From positions 188,038 to 252,037 of the forward strand of contig MNCI01035277.1 in assembly GCA_015680685.1 (NCBI GenBank): a DNA stretch of 64,000 bases. The letters are read 5' to 3'. Source of the DNA: Gnetum montanum. Lineage: Eukaryota > Streptophyta > Gnetopsida > Gnetales > Gnetaceae. Under the pieces are notes generated by a model that worked only from the letters and a program-made list of their open reading frames with translations, had not been told where the DNA came from and made no database searches. The translations under genes and the position numbers were made by a program. Of the stretch, positions 10,967 through 22,989 are shown in pieces (position 1 is the stretch's first letter; the number at the start of each line of letters is the position of its first letter).

Positions 10967-12605
10967 GCGGTTTCGTGGGCTATGAGTAGAATTTAATTAT
11001 TTTTTAAGTTATCATCACTATTTGCATTCCAAATAATATGTACTGGTAAACATAAATTGGTTAAAATAAAAGTTTATATATTTTGTATATGTTGATGAAG
11101 GAATACATTGCACAATTATTACAACAAACATTACCGAGTTGTATAATAACATTAGGCAAAAGGCAAAATACAACGATAACTATGAACTCAATATGCCTAA
11201 TCCTCCAATTGCGCAAAACAAAATTTCTGTGCAATTCTACTTTGGAGATGTTTAGCATCTAAAATATTTTTGTATCTTTGCACATAGAAAGGAGGATGAA
11301 TCTTTAAAGAATCAATGGTCTTGACTTCAGATAATGCAACAAACGTTAGACCCGTAAGATCTCTTATGTAGCGGTTTCATGGGCTATAAGTAGAATTTCA
11401 TTTTTATTTTTTATTTTTTAAGTTATCATCACTATTTGCATTCCAAATAATATATACTGGTAAACATAAATTGGTTAAAATAAAAGTTTATATATTTCGT
11501 ATATGTTGATGAAGGAATACATTGCACAATTATTGCAACAAACATTACAGAGCTATATAATAGCATTGAGCAAAAGGAAAAATATAACGATAACTGTGAA
11601 GTCAATATGCCTAATCCTCCAATTGCGCAAAACAAACTTCCTGTACAATTCTACTTTGGAGATGTTTAGCATCTGAAATTTTTCTGTATGTTTGCACATA
11701 GAAAGAAGGATGAATCTTTAAAGAATCAATGGTCTTGACTCTAGATAATGCAATAAATGTTAGACTTGTAAGTTCTCTTATGTAGCGGTTTCGTGGGCTA
11801 TGAGTAAAATTTAATTATTATTTTTTATTTTTTAAGTTATCATTACTATTTTCATTCCAAATAATGTATACTAGTAAACATAAATTGGTTAAAATAAAAG
11901 TTTATATATTTCGTATATGTTGATGAAGGAATACATTGCACAATTATTGCAACAAACATTATAGAGCTGTATAATAGCGTTGAGCAAAAGACAAAATACA
12001 ATGATAACTGTGAACTCAATATGCCTAATCCTCTAATTGTGCAAAACAAACTTCCTGTGCAATTCTACTTTGGAGATGTTTATCATTTGAAATATTTTTG
12101 TATGTTTGCACATAGAAAGGAGGATGAATCTTTAAAGAATCAATGGTCTTGACTCCAAATAATGTAACAAATATTAGACTCGTAAGTTCTCTTATGGAGT
12201 GGTTTCGTGGGCTATGAGTAGAATTTAATTATTTTTTTTATTTTTTAAGTTATCATCAGTATTTGCATTCCAAATAATATATACTGGTAAACATAAATTG
12301 GTTAAGATAAAAGTTTATATATTTCATATATGTTGATGAAGGAATCCACTGCATAATTATTGCAACAAACATTACAGAGCTATATAATAGCATTGAGCAA
12401 AAGGCAAAATACAACGATAATTGTGAACTCAATATGCCTAATCCTCCAATTGCTCAAAACAAACTTTTTGTGCAATTCTACTTTGGAAATGTTTAGTATT
12501 TGAAATCTTTCTGTATTTTTGCACAGAGAAAGGAGGATGAATCTTCAAAGAATCAATGGTCTTGACTCTAGATAATGCAACAAATGTTAGACCCGTAACT
12601 TCTCT
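10967..12605 (-). repeat. Four tandem ~410-bp copies of the Helitron 3' end
   Basis: Units begin at 10967, 11371, 11785 and 12199 with G(C/T)GGTTTC(A/G)TGGGCTAT and have periods of 404, 414 and 414. Each unit carries the last helicase codons (KTIDSLKIHPPF-like, minus strand) plus the 3' untranslated part. The last unit (12199-12605) is continuous with the full helicase. Units differ by scattered transitions. So the 3' end of the Helitron, with part of its gene, was tandemly multiplied. Confidence 0.85.
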
Positions 12606-12813
12606 TGAACCGATGTCAATAGTAGCCTTATCTAGTGTCATTCCTTGAGATTTATGAATAGTCATGGCCCATGCCAACTGTAACGGTATTTGACAAGATG
12701 CTCCTTGGACCACAGGTATAATTGGCACATGATGAGGATTACCATTATCAAATGCACATCCAATGTAGGAGTCAAAATCAATAATAACATACAATGGTAA
12801 TGCAAGTGGTTGT
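12438..12813 (-). pseudogene. PIF1-like Helitron helicase, C-terminal part
   Basis: The frame reads LALPLYVIIDFDSYIG near the insertion, then QLAWAMTIHKSQGMTLDKA and TGLTFVALSRVKTIDSL. These are helicase motifs V and VI of the RecD/PIF1 group found in Helitron RepHel proteins. This 118-codon stretch has no internal stop. It begins right at the retrotransposon boundary and continues the frame that ends at 32125 on the other side. It would unwind DNA during rolling-circle transposition. Confidence 0.9.
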
Positions 12814-15179
12814 TGTAATGGTCAAAAACGTCGATGGTTGGAACACCGAGAGATTACTGGGCGTACAACCTAACCCTGGATCTATGTGAGGGCTGTACTA
12901 GAGAAATCGGAAATAGGGTGCCCTGAACGATTTGGTCGATCAAACAAGAACTTAATCGATGTACAATAACCTTTCATAAACAATTGTTTTAATATGTCAT
13001 GCATGGAGGTTGAAGTAAAGAAAATCATAGTACATAGAAAAGCATAAGAGAGTATATGATTGAGTGATAAATGTAAACAGATGCACAATGATACAAAGTA
13101 TAGTGAAATAAAATGAAATGGGTTTGAGTGAGAGAGTGCACTGCCCCAAGATCATGGGATTTAATCTTTGTTTGGCTGAAGAAGGTGTACAACTAGTATG
13201 CAGTACTAGACAGGCACAGCTTACAATAGAACGGTATGGTCACAGCTCCTTGACTACTGCCAATGGCTTGCTAACAGGAATTGATGAGTTGGTGTTTGCT
13301 GGGCTAAGAGAGATTTGGGAAGTGCTGCTGTTGGGACTCGTAGTTCATCAACCTTCTTCTTGCCAGTCTCTTTGCCAAAGCTAATCGCCAGAAAACCAAA
13401 TGCCAAAATGCTAGTCGCTAATTGTAAGAAAGCCAAGCCACAAAGCCTACCACAAGAAAGGTAATTCCAAAATCCAACCCTTTGAATGTTGTTCGTTGGG
13501 CTATTTATGGAGCTAGAAGTGGGAGAGAGATGTGATTTGGATGCCATGTGTCCTGGGTCCCACAAGGTGCAAACATGGATGTGTCATACTACTATGTAGT
13601 GCTATGCTGTAGTGTCACGCTAATGTGCTACGCTGTAGTGTTATGATGATGTGCTACACTACAGTGTAATAAGGCTAGACATGAAACCTACTAAGATGTT
13701 ACCATACTTTTCAAACTACATGTGCCAAAATCTAGGGAACTACCATGTTTTTACAAAGAATGCCAATAATGAATGCAAAATGGAGCCTGTGCTCCAAGAC
13801 TACGTCTTCCCTCCTCTTGCAAGTAGGGTCAAGCATAGATACAACTCTAGGAATTAACAGGGGATGGCAAAACAAAGCAAACTATTGATCTTGCCTGTTG
13901 AAGAGATGCTAGAGTAGAAATGACCACTACCAATGGGTTTTGGAGCTAACCAAAGATGTCCTGAGGCTTCCATGTGAGTGTTACGCTATTTACGTTGCCC
14001 AGTGTATTGGCGTAGTGTAGACACTGACACGCTATGCTAGTCTATGCTACATAGCGTAGCTGCCAATCTTGAGACAAACCTTGCCTGAAAGCTAAAAATA
14101 CCCCTCTGAGGCCCAGCTAGGCAAGTAACTGCAACCATGCTTTTCATGTTGAAAGGCCTTGGGACCTACGAAGTTCATCCTTAGGACACTTTTGGGTTTT
14201 GTGTCCCCGCTACGCTGTGCAGTGTAGCAGCTAGTGTGACTTGAATCTTTACTTGATCTATAATGCTTTGTTAAGAAACTTTGCTTGGAATCCAAGGGCG
14301 AAGAGGGATAGGCAGTCTTGGAGGTCGGAGCATGACCAAGTGCAAATCTTTTGCTAGAGCCACTTGACAAGGGACCTTCATGCCTTCTGATCCTACTATG
14401 CTACGTAGCATAGCACCCAGTTTGGCCTGAATCTTGACTCATTTTGCAAATGTTTTGTCACAGGATGTTATTGATGTCATGGAGTGTTCGCAGAAAAAGC
14501 ACTTTTGATGGGCAAGGCATGGGAAAATATGTTCACTTCATTAAAATAGTCTGAGTGGAAGCATTGTCATAGTAGAACTTTACTATGCTGTGTAGCGTAG
14601 CACAACGTAGCACTTGAATGAAGATGATTTTTAACAAAATTTGCCACATTCTCCTATGTCATGCTGATCATGCTTCAAGGATGAAGTGGGGCAGGTACCC
14701 TAGAGGGTTGAATCATTGTCAGCTACATCATTGGTGCTTGATCAGTCTCCACTTGGCCTACTACGCTATGCAACGTAGTAGGTTTTGCAGTTAGAAAACT
14801 TGCCGAACTGTTTAGTCCATCCTGAACACTTTCAGCAACTCCTAGCATGGTCCCTGGGTGGACCGTCAATTAGGTTATGTGTCAAGCTGGGCAAGCTAGA
14901 GGGTGTAGCAAGCCTGTTAGCCTGGGAGATAGAAAATTTTCCGGACTGTACGGTCTATCCCTAGTGCCTCTTTTGTGTGAACTAGCATTATGGATGGGTG
15001 CTGTGTTGATTGTGCTACAAAGGGTGGTAGGCAGGCTTGGAAGCAACTTTGCAGGCATTAGGACTTTCAGGGTGTCATGTTGTTTGCACGGTCCAACATG
15101 ACACCATACTTGTAGAGGTCCTTGCCCAAATTTCTGGACTATGCTGAATCATGAGAGTCTTGAAATTGATGGTGTTTCA
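12814..15179 (-). repeat. 3' LTR of the Tat-like element
   Basis: Matches 29736-32124 along its length. Over the first ~260 bases I count about 40 differences by eye, mostly transitions, so the insertion is old. It contains many CTACGCTA/TAGCGTAG-type palindromic words. Confidence 0.92.
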
Positions 15180-15183
15180 ATGA

Positions 15184-15192
15184 CCCCTCTTT
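15184..15192 (-). other. Polypurine tract of the Tat-like element
   Basis: AAAGAGGGG on the minus strand, followed after four bases (TCAT) by the LTR start TGAAACACC. This is the place where plus-strand DNA synthesis is primed. Confidence 0.7.
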
Positions 15193-16929
15193 GTTGACTT
15201 CTGAAGGATCTTTCTGAGAGACGTCGACAAAGAATATGAAACACCATGAAGAACAAGACCCTAATATCGCTCTTTAGTGCTTGCTTGGATGGTGCTTCGC
15301 TATGCTTGAGAGTACTTGGAGAGTGATGTAAGATAGGGGGTAAGGGATGAATTTGTGGAAATAGGGTCAGGGAAGAAATTAATGTAGAATGTGACATCAT
15401 GAAAACTATTTCCATAGTGTGATCCCTCGTCAAAATGCTTATGAGGGAGTTAGCATGCATGGGTGTGTTTTTCTTTGGCCTTTGACCTCTCACTAGAGTG
15501 CTTAGAGATGGTTGATTTATAGTCGAAGCGATTGTAAAGCAGTTATTGTGCCATTTGTTTTAAGTACTTGCCTTTTTTTTTTGTTTTTTTTTGTGGAAGC
15601 TTTTGTGCTTTTGCTTTTTTTTTTTGCTGCACACCCATGTTCACTTGAAGACAACCTTGTTGTCATTGTAGGATAGGTGTTTTCTCTCCGAGATGAGTTG
15701 TGTTACATCCATGTGGGGCTTTGACCTACCTATAGAGGCTTCCCATGAGACGAGTTGCATTACATCCATCATGGGCTTGGTGGTTGGGCATGTGAAAGGG
15801 ATTTATGTGCATTAGGGAAGCTTGTGAAGGAAATACAGCAAATTGTAAGTATAGGAATGGTGATTAGGTTGGCTGAAGGGAGAATAGGATATGCAATCTC
15901 AAGTAGTTAGGCTGATTGAAGCGGGTACTTCAGAACAATATAGTGTCTCACTCTCATGGTGTGACGCATCTCTGAACAGTGCCATCTTGGCTTTTATCCT
16001 GCTTGGGACATTGCCAAGGTGGAAAGTGTTGCATCTGATGTATGTGATGTCCAAATCAGGAAGGCCAGTGCAGGCTTCGACAGTGATAGGCTAAAAAGTT
16101 TCAGTGGCCTTGTTGGAAATGAGCACTGAAGAGGCTAGGAGCGATGATGATGTAGGTGCTTAGGAATCCCTGCCAAAGGCAACCATCATGCAATCTAGCT
16201 ACGAGGTGAGAAGCCTAACAACCGAATGCCTTTTTGAACTTAGACAATGGCGAGGGCTGGAGGATGACAACCTTATGGTTGGGCCACAATAGTGCTAGGA
16301 CTCCAGTAGCAGGTGCTGATGGTGAGAGCTACGATCAAGATGATAGGCTATGGTGGTAGTAGCTCCAGAAGGTCAGCAAGATTTCAAATGACATCTTCGA
16401 AAGATTAGTAAGATGCCAGGGGTGACGATGCTACATGTGTCCAAAAGGATTTTTCCTTGATGAAGTGAACTTCATTTTGGAACTGCAACATCCCATCCCA
16501 TGTTGTCAAGGAAACTTGAAGATGTGCACGCTCACTAATTCATAGGGTCATATGTGTGAGCTGGGAGGCGTTGCACTGTGAACCTAGTTTAAGGTCTTGG
16601 TAGACCATTAGATGTGCTAGTTTAAGGTCCTAGTAGACCACTGTGCTAGTTTAACATCGTAGTGGATGGGGGATGGCTAGTTTAAGGTTGTAGTAGATCA
16701 TGCTATGGGTGCCAGTTTTATGTCATGGCCCAAAGACATGCTATTCCAATTTAACATCACAGCGGATGTTCTATGCCAGTTTTACGTCATAGCAGACAAG
16801 CTGTGCTAGTTTATAGTCATAGCAGACTATCTGTGCTAGTTTATAGTCATAGTGGACTATGCTATGCCAGTTTTACATCGTAGTGGACGTTTTGCTTACC
16901 TTGCTTTGTGTCTGGTGTAATCCTTCATG
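15193..16929. other. 3' untranslated region of the Tat-like element
   Basis: 1.7 kb between the polypurine tract and the integrase end. No convincing domain on either strand. It has T-rich runs at 15570-15625 and the short-repeat cluster at 16583-16900. Confidence 0.6.
16583..16900. repeat. CTAGTTTAAGGTC repeat cluster 1
   Basis: About eight degenerate units of 35-45 bases, each with a (C/G)TAGTTTA(A/T)(G/C/A)(G/A)TC core followed by TAGTAGACC, AGCAGAC or similar. The core plus tail forms a small inverted repeat (GGTC...GACC). The same family occurs at 20514-20770 and, more degenerate, at 25860-26050. This cluster lies directly next to the integrase end. Confidence 0.75.
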
Positions 16930-18110
16930 TTAAACGTAGTATGGCTTCAGGTACAAGTGGTTGATGGGATTCGAGAATTTGTTGCCATCTACGTTAGCCA
17001 GCTTAAATGCCCCATTTTCATAGGCTTTTGTGAGTACAAAGGGGCCTTCCCAATTGGCTAAGAATTTGCTCACGAGCTCACGAATGGCCTTGAGGACTAG
17101 GTTCCCTTTTTTGATTGGCTGTTGGTGTAGATTGCAGTGATGTCTCTGCCATTGCTTGTCTTGGTACCATTTGATGCGGCCAAGTGTTTGGGCACACTCC
17201 TCCTCTACGGAGTCAAGATTAATGATCCTTGACTTGTTGTTTTGAGCCTCGTCTACGATGTTCAAAAGGATCATTCAAAGTGATGGAACCTACAATTCAA
17301 GAGGTAACACCGCTTCATATTCATACACAAGACTGTATGGAGTCTTACTTGTAGCTATTCTACATGTTGTGCAGTAAGCCTAAAGCACGTAGAGGATTTG
17401 CTCGTGCCATCGCCTCTTGCTGCTACTAAGCATCTTTTTCAAAAGGTTGATGATGACTTTGTTGGTTGCCTTTGCTTGATCGTTTTCCTGAGGGTAGTAT
17501 GATGATGAGAAAGAATCTTTGATACTGAGATTTTCACAAAAGGCTTTAGTTTCTGCACTAGTAAATTACAGTTCGTTGTCAGTTACAATAGTCATGGGAA
17601 GACCAAATCGTGTCACTATGTTATCTAGAATGAAGTTGCAAACCTGTTGGGACATTATCTTTCTGAGAGGAATAGCTTTTACCCACTTTGTAAAGTATTT
17701 GGTTGTTGTAATAATGAAGCTCTGTCCTACAGAAGACTTAGGTGTGATGGGTCCTATGATATCTAGTCCCCAACGTTGGAAAGGCCATGTGATTTGTGTG
17801 GTATGTAATTCGGTAGGTGACACGTGTATAAGGTTCCCATGATGTTGACATACATCGCATGTTCTAACCTTGGCAACGCAATCACGTTCTATGCAAGGCC
17901 ATTAGTAGCCTAGACATCTGATCTTTGCTACCATAGCCCTAGGAGCTATGTGCTCCTCACACAATCCCTCATGGACTTCATCAAAAATATTTTGTACTTC
18001 TTCCCCTCTAACACAAGGTATAAATATTCTATCATAAGAGTGTTTGCATAGAGTGTTGTCTCCTATGAGGATATATTGTTGTGCTCGCTTTTGTATTGCA
18101 TCCATTTGAG
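16930..18110 (-). pseudogene. Tat-like integrase
   Basis: Zinc-binding part: IFDEVHEGLCEEHIAPRAM at 17902-17990, still showing the H...H pattern. Core: WPFQRWGLDIIGPI and TKYFTKWVKAIPL, then IVTDNEL at 17566-17823, giving two catalytic aspartates. The third acidic residue should be Glu in a QAE motif; here the frame reads YYPQENDQAKATNK, so codon 17470-17472 is Lys, a single transition. C-terminal part: KKGNLVLKAIRE and KFLANWEGPFVLTKAYENGA at 16930-17274. It would insert cDNA into the genome; this copy lacks the catalytic Glu and carries stops. Confidence 0.85.
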
Positions 18111-18249
18111 TAGACGTCAAGCTGTGTGGGGGTTCACCATGTTGGAGGTATGCTTTACTGTTGTCATACCATTCTTGGGTGTGAGCCACACCTACTGACG
18201 CAATGTATGTTGTGTGAGTGATACGACCAGTGCATGTCACTATCGAGAT

Positions 18250-18660
18250 GGGCAGAGTAGCTAACATGTGTAATGGCACATTTAAGGCTAGCATGGCTAG
18301 TGCATCAGCTACAGTGTTTTCATTATGGGGCATGTGTTGGATGTCTAAAGTTGTAAACTACTTTAGTAGAATTTTGGCTAAATCACAAAAATGTTGCAAA
18401 TGTGGAGCCTTGCAAGCATAAACTTTAGTGATATGGTTGATGACTAGTTGCAAGTCACCTTGAATTGCTAAGTGTTGGATCCCCAACTCTTGGGCTGCTA
18501 GAATGCCCCTAAGGAGACCCTCATACTCGACTACGTTGTTTGTGCAAAGGAATGTAAAATAATATGCGAAGGGTTGAATTTCCCCAGAGGGAAATGTAAG
18601 GATAGTGGTGACGCTACCACCTCATGTAGTTGAAGCATCGTCAAAATGTAGACTAGCCTC
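18250..18660 (-). pseudogene. Second (archaeal-type) RNase H
   Basis: Minus-strand frame: LHFDDAST, then VTTILTFPSGEIQPFAYY, NNVVEYEGLLRGILAAQELG and QGDLQLVINHITK, ending MPHNENTVADALAMLA. This is the acidic D...E...D layout of the extra RNase H that follows the ordinary one in Tat/Ogre elements (dual RNase H). Its presence is the main reason for the lineage call. Confidence 0.8.
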
Positions 18661-20435
18661 AAAATATGATGGTACAAGACCTATGCTATTAACATGCTCA
18701 TCTGGGAACTCGGGTTCTATTATTGCTTGGTCATCAACAGGTGAAGTCGTAAGCTGTGTGGCTATTACTTGACCCTTTGTGAATGATTGTACCACATAAT
18801 GTAGATTGAACTCCGTAGTTATGGCTTTCCATTGGGCTATTCTACTGCTCTCATATAAGTTGGTTGTAATAGCCCGAAGTATGTTGCTTTTGCATATAAT
18901 GTTGAATTTATTAAGAAATAGGTAATGTCTCCACTTTTTAAGTGTGAACACTAGGGCAAGACAATTTGTCTCTACCTCATTGTACTTTGCTTCATGAGCT
19001 ATCAATGCATGAATTAAATAGTAGATTGGGATTTTAGACCTGTCATCTCTCTTTTGACATAGCAGTGTAGCAATAGATGTATCTGAGATGGCAAGATAGA
19101 TGTAGAAAAGCCTATCCCTCTGTGGTGGGTAAACAATTGGAGGGTGCCAAAGCTCTTTCTTTAGGTTATCAAAGGCTTTTTGACATTGATCTGTCTACTC
19201 GAAGTTGACTCCCTTCTTAAGCAGGTGTTGCATCGGGTGTAGTTTTTTCGTCAACCTTGTGATAAACCTTCTTATAAACTACACCTTCCCTTGCAACCCG
19301 TGCAACCCTTTAATATTTGTAGATGGTTCTAGGTTGATGATACCCTTAACTTTATTGAGATCTACACATATCCCCGTTTCCAACACTACAAAGCCTAACA
19401 TGGGTCCACTTTTTACTCTGAAAACACATTTTCTGGGGTTGAGATGAAGGTCATGCCTATGACAATGTTAAAGGACTACGTTTAGATTGGTGGGATGAAT
19501 AGTAGCTTACTTAGACTTAACCGCTATGTCATCGATGTAATCATTTAATCTTTCCAAGAAGTAATCACTAAAGATGTATGTCATTGCTCGTTGATACATT
19601 GCTCTAACATTTTTTAGCCCAAAGGGCATCATTGTGTAACAAAAAGTTTCCCAAGGGGTCATAAAGGTAGTTGCCAATTGATGCTATGGGTTTATATGGA
19701 TCTGATTGTAGCCTGAGAATCCATCCATAAAAGATAATAAGACATGACCAGCTATAGTATCAATAAGTTGATCGATACTAGGCAATGGAAAGTCATCCTT
19801 AATTATCATCCTATTCAAATCCTAGAAGTCTATACAAATTCGTATACTTCCAGTCTTCTTGGATACGGCCACAATGTTTGAGACCCAATCCGAGTAATCA
19901 ACTACCTGAATGAAACTAGCTTGATAACATTTGGTAATTCATCACGTACATCTAAGGTGATGTCTAGTTTGATGTTGCAAGCCTTTTGCTTAACTACTTT
20001 GACACGTGGATCTAGGATAATATTGTGTTGTATGAGTCATGGATCCAGGCCTAGCATGTCTTCATATGACCATGAAAACACTTTGACATTATTATTAAGG
20101 ACTTTCGAGATGTTTTGTTGCACTTGTGGCTCTAGTAGGGGGCTAACTTTTAACATTTTCACCTTATCTCTAGATGTAGTTACAGGGATTTCAACAAGGG
20201 GGTCCTCGGTTACATCGCCAGCCTCTAGGTCTAAGGCCTGGACCATATGTTCGGGGCAGTCCAGAGATGTTTCCAAGGTCACTATGTCAGTATCATGAGT
20301 GGATGGTTCCAAGTCTACTGATTCTAAGCTTAAGTGTCTTGTAAGCTTGTCATGAGGTCTTGTTAGGACAAGGGGCCAATGGAGATTGCTTTGCATAGCC
20401 ATTTTCGGAGCACTCTTGTGAAACAAGCAAAACAA
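18660..20435 (-). pseudogene. Tat-like reverse transcriptase and first RNase H
   Basis: From the right: linker with VKVFSWSYEDMLGLDP (20037-20100), RT with DDFPLPSIDQLIDTIAGH, MDGFSGYNQIHINP and TPWETFCYTMMPFGLKN. The catalytic box DYIDDIAVKS lies at about 19520-19545 with both aspartates intact. Then come the connection and RNase H (HEAKYNEVETNCLALVFTL, LKKWRHYL) at 18622-19005. Few stops occur, so this is the best preserved module of the element. The upstream linker 20100-20435 is acidic. No protease is seen upstream. Confidence 0.88.
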
Positions 20436-20513
20436 TCAAACGTCAAGTGGTACCTATTTAATAGAGTAACATGTAATGAAATATATGCAAGGTAATCATG
20501 CGATGGAACATAA

Positions 20514-20770
20514 TTGCTAGTTTAAGATCTTAGCAGACCGAAACCATGCAAAAAATTTTTATTGCTAGTTTAAGGTCTTAGCGGACCATTACTGTCCAAG
20601 ATTACATGTCGAGAGGGTCGAAGAGTTGCTAGTTTAAGGTCGTAGTAGGCCGTTACCATGTAATGTTGTAAGTTGGAATTGCTAGTTTAATGTCTTAGCG
20701 GACCGTAATTGGGTTTAAAATGTAATGGAGATGTTAAGATTGCTAGTTTAAGATCATAACAGATCATGGC
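20514..20770. repeat. CTAGTTTAAGGTC repeat cluster 2
   Basis: Five units at roughly 45-60-base spacing, each TTGCTAGTTTAAGGTC or close to it, followed by (T/G)TAGC(G)GACC. Best preserved cluster of the family. It lies between the start of pol and the promoter of the antisense gene. Confidence 0.8.
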
Positions 20771-20937
20771 AAGTCACATTGTAAACAAATGAAGTAAAAA
20801 TTTTAGTGTATTTAAGTGCTACGCTGTAGCTATGTGCTATGCTACAGTAGACCCCTATTACACTGCAGAGGATGTCCTACATCATGTGTGGGACATGGAA
20901 CACTCTGGAAAGTGACATGTGTTTTAACTGCGTAGGC

Positions 20938-20946
20938 TATAAATAG
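20938..20946 (+). promoter_or_regulatory. TATA box of the antisense gene
   Basis: TATAAATAG, about 124 bases upstream of the ATG at 21062, with leader sequence between. Position and orientation fit a plant RNA polymerase II promoter for the plus-strand gene. Confidence 0.55.
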
Positions 20947-21061
20947 GGGATTATCCTTGGTAATCTTGTCACTTTCATTATCAGAGCTAACACCTAGAGC
21001 ATAGTGCGGTTGAGCTAAGAGTGCGTAGCGGTCATAGCATAGCAGTTGATATAGTCAATTT

Positions 21062-21192
21062 ATGAACAAGACAATGATGCACAAGAGTGAATGCAGGCAT
21101 CATGGGCTTGTCAACATAGACGAAGGGAAGTACACCCTGCGATGTCTTCCCAAGGCACGCGTTGAGGAGCGGTAGAAGATCCCATCCACATA
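21062..21192 (+). pseudogene. Antisense gene, putative exon 1
   Basis: ATG opens MNKTMMHKSECRHHG, then GLVNIDEGKYTLRCLPKAR, and an in-frame TAG at 21173-21175 (one change from CAG). The frame continues to ATAGTAAGT, a perfect GTAAGT donor at 21193. The intron would reach to about 22.2 or 22.99 kb. Confidence 0.45.
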
Positions 21193-22229
21193 GTAAGTCA
21201 CTATGCTATCCTTGTTTATGTTGTGTAATTTATCAAGTTAAATTGTTACTACCATTACTGTGTTTTGGTTGTTACAGTTGTCATTGTTGTTATTGCCTTG
21301 TTTCCACTTTGGCCACTATGCCATGACTATCGCCACTCATGCCATAGCGACCATGGTGGTCTCTACACTATGGTTGCATGTGGCACTGCCTTGGCCATCA
21401 TTGTTGGAAATGGCCATTGTGCTATGGCAGGGGTTTCAACGGCTCTAGGCGACGTAGCACACGCTCAGCGTAGTGTAGCACCCTTGTAGGGGATTTTGGC
21501 TTGCAAATTTTTTAGGTAGCATAGTACGTGTTCAGCATAGCGTAGCACGTTTTATGTTATGTTTCATGCGGTAGGACTAGGCTGGGGCAATGGGAACGTT
21601 GTATGTTCTTTTTTGTGCTATGTCATTTTTGTCATTGTGACTGAGAGACTATGTTACGTTTTTGGTGCCTATCACGCTACACTGTGATGTTGGCATAGTC
21701 GCTATGCTACTACGCTAGCAGGCCTGCTACGTTGTTATGCTTGTTACAATGTTGTCCCTGCTACATTGTTGTGCTTATTACATTGCTATACCTATCGTAC
21801 CTATTACGTTGTTATGTTGCAAGGGGTGTGGTTATCATGCTATGCTACAAGTAACGTAGTTGTTACTCTTATGCAAAGTGTAGTTGCTACGCTACGCTGT
21901 ACAGGGTGTGCATGCTATGTTACGCTATGCAAGGCATACCTTCTATGCTATGTAGGGTGTACCTACTATGCTATGCTATAGGTAACACCCTGCTATGCTG
22001 TGTGTAGTTTTTGGTTTTGTTTTACCATGTCGGGGACTTTCTATTTCATGCCTAAGGGAAAATCTATACACCAAGGGTTACGCTACACTACTCAGTAATT
22101 GTTACTTGCACACTGTACTAATGCTTGGTGCTATGTCATGCAAGGTCATGTTGAAACCTGTCCTAATTGTGCTTGAGCTAGTAGAAGTCCTATGTTGCCT
22201 GAGTGCACTTGTGACCAATGTTCCCCCTC

Positions 22230-22560
22230 CCCATTCATGGGTAGGGGATCAGGAAGTCTGGTTCTGGGAAGGTGCACAAGAATTCCTAGAGTTCCTCCTT
22301 CGCCACTTCAGTGTGATAGTGTGGTCGCACTTGTCAACTGAAATATCCACTATTCTTGTTGAAACGTTGTTGCTTGGGGCAAATCGGGGTGTTTTGACGT
22401 TTATGACTAATGGGTTGATTGAAGGCGAAGGGGTAGAAGGCTCAAATCAGCATCCGAGAGGCTTAAGATGCTTGTGTTGGATTTGGGCCATGCTCGAATT
22501 TAAATGCTATCATCAATACAACACATTGTTTGTTGCCCGTCATATGGGCACCTGCTTCTA
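22230..22560 (+). pseudogene. Antisense gene region with FCP1-like segment
   Basis: Within a 188-codon open frame (from 21995) the part 22230-22400 reads GDQEVWFWEGAQEFLEFLL followed by RHFSVIVWSHLSTE. This resembles the RPGxxEFLExLxxxFxVxVWS segment of FCP1/SCP-type CTD phosphatases. The DLDGTL-type catalytic motif does not precede it; a weak KMLVLDLG lies downstream, in the wrong order. Function therefore remains open. No splice limits could be fixed. Confidence 0.3.
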
Positions 22561-22989
22561 GAACCCACCTAGGATCATTTATTGTGTTAGTAGATGAGTC
22601 CTATGAAGATGTTTTAAATATGATGTATCATTTGTCTTATGCTAGTCAAAATGCTTACCATACTTTGCATGTTACCAGGTTTCATATTGACAAGGATGGT
22701 CTTCATGGTAATGAGGGTATATTGGAGTTGGCCCAAATAGCTTTCTAAGAGTTCTCTTCTACCGGGAACGTATGTGTTGGCATCATAAAACAACATATGA
22801 AGAACTTAGCTGGTTGGATAGTGAATGGGCATCCTGTCGGGTGCTTGTCGTAGAAGACGTTTTGGTGGAAATCCCACCATTTCCCATGCCATTCAGACCC
22901 AATGTGTTAAATTATGCATTTATTTTTCGTGTGTTCAAGTGATTGATTTTGCTTTTGCTTTTCTCTAATTTTGGCATTGATTATTGTAG

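Larger units (their letters stand above)
10959..12813 (-). mobile_element. Helitron, 3' part (beyond the LTR insertion)
   Basis: This holds the C-terminal codons of the PIF1-like helicase (12438-12813) followed by four tandem repeats and a CTAG at 10959-10962, a candidate 3' terminus. It belongs with 32125-37165: both halves meet in the same helicase frame on the two sides of the 19.3-kb retrotransposon. The CTAG call is weak because the expected host T is not present next to it. Confidence 0.75.
20820..22000. repeat. CTACGCTATGC palindromic word-rich region
   Basis: Dense variants of GCTACGCTATGC/GCATAGCGTAGC, GCTATGCTAC and GTAGCACG, especially 21450-22000. The same words fill the LTRs. 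Around 21700-22000 they are nearly tandem. The antisense gene's promoter and first exon lie within this region. Confidence 0.7.

Noticed and set aside
15149-15493. 114-codon minus-strand ORF by the 3' LTR of the Tat-like element
   Set aside because: It spans the LTR edge and polypurine tract and shows no domain; random open frame.
21995-22230. First part of the 188-codon plus-strand ORF as a gene start
   Set aside because: It consists of the CTATGC/TACGC repeat words and has no protein-like composition before about 22230.
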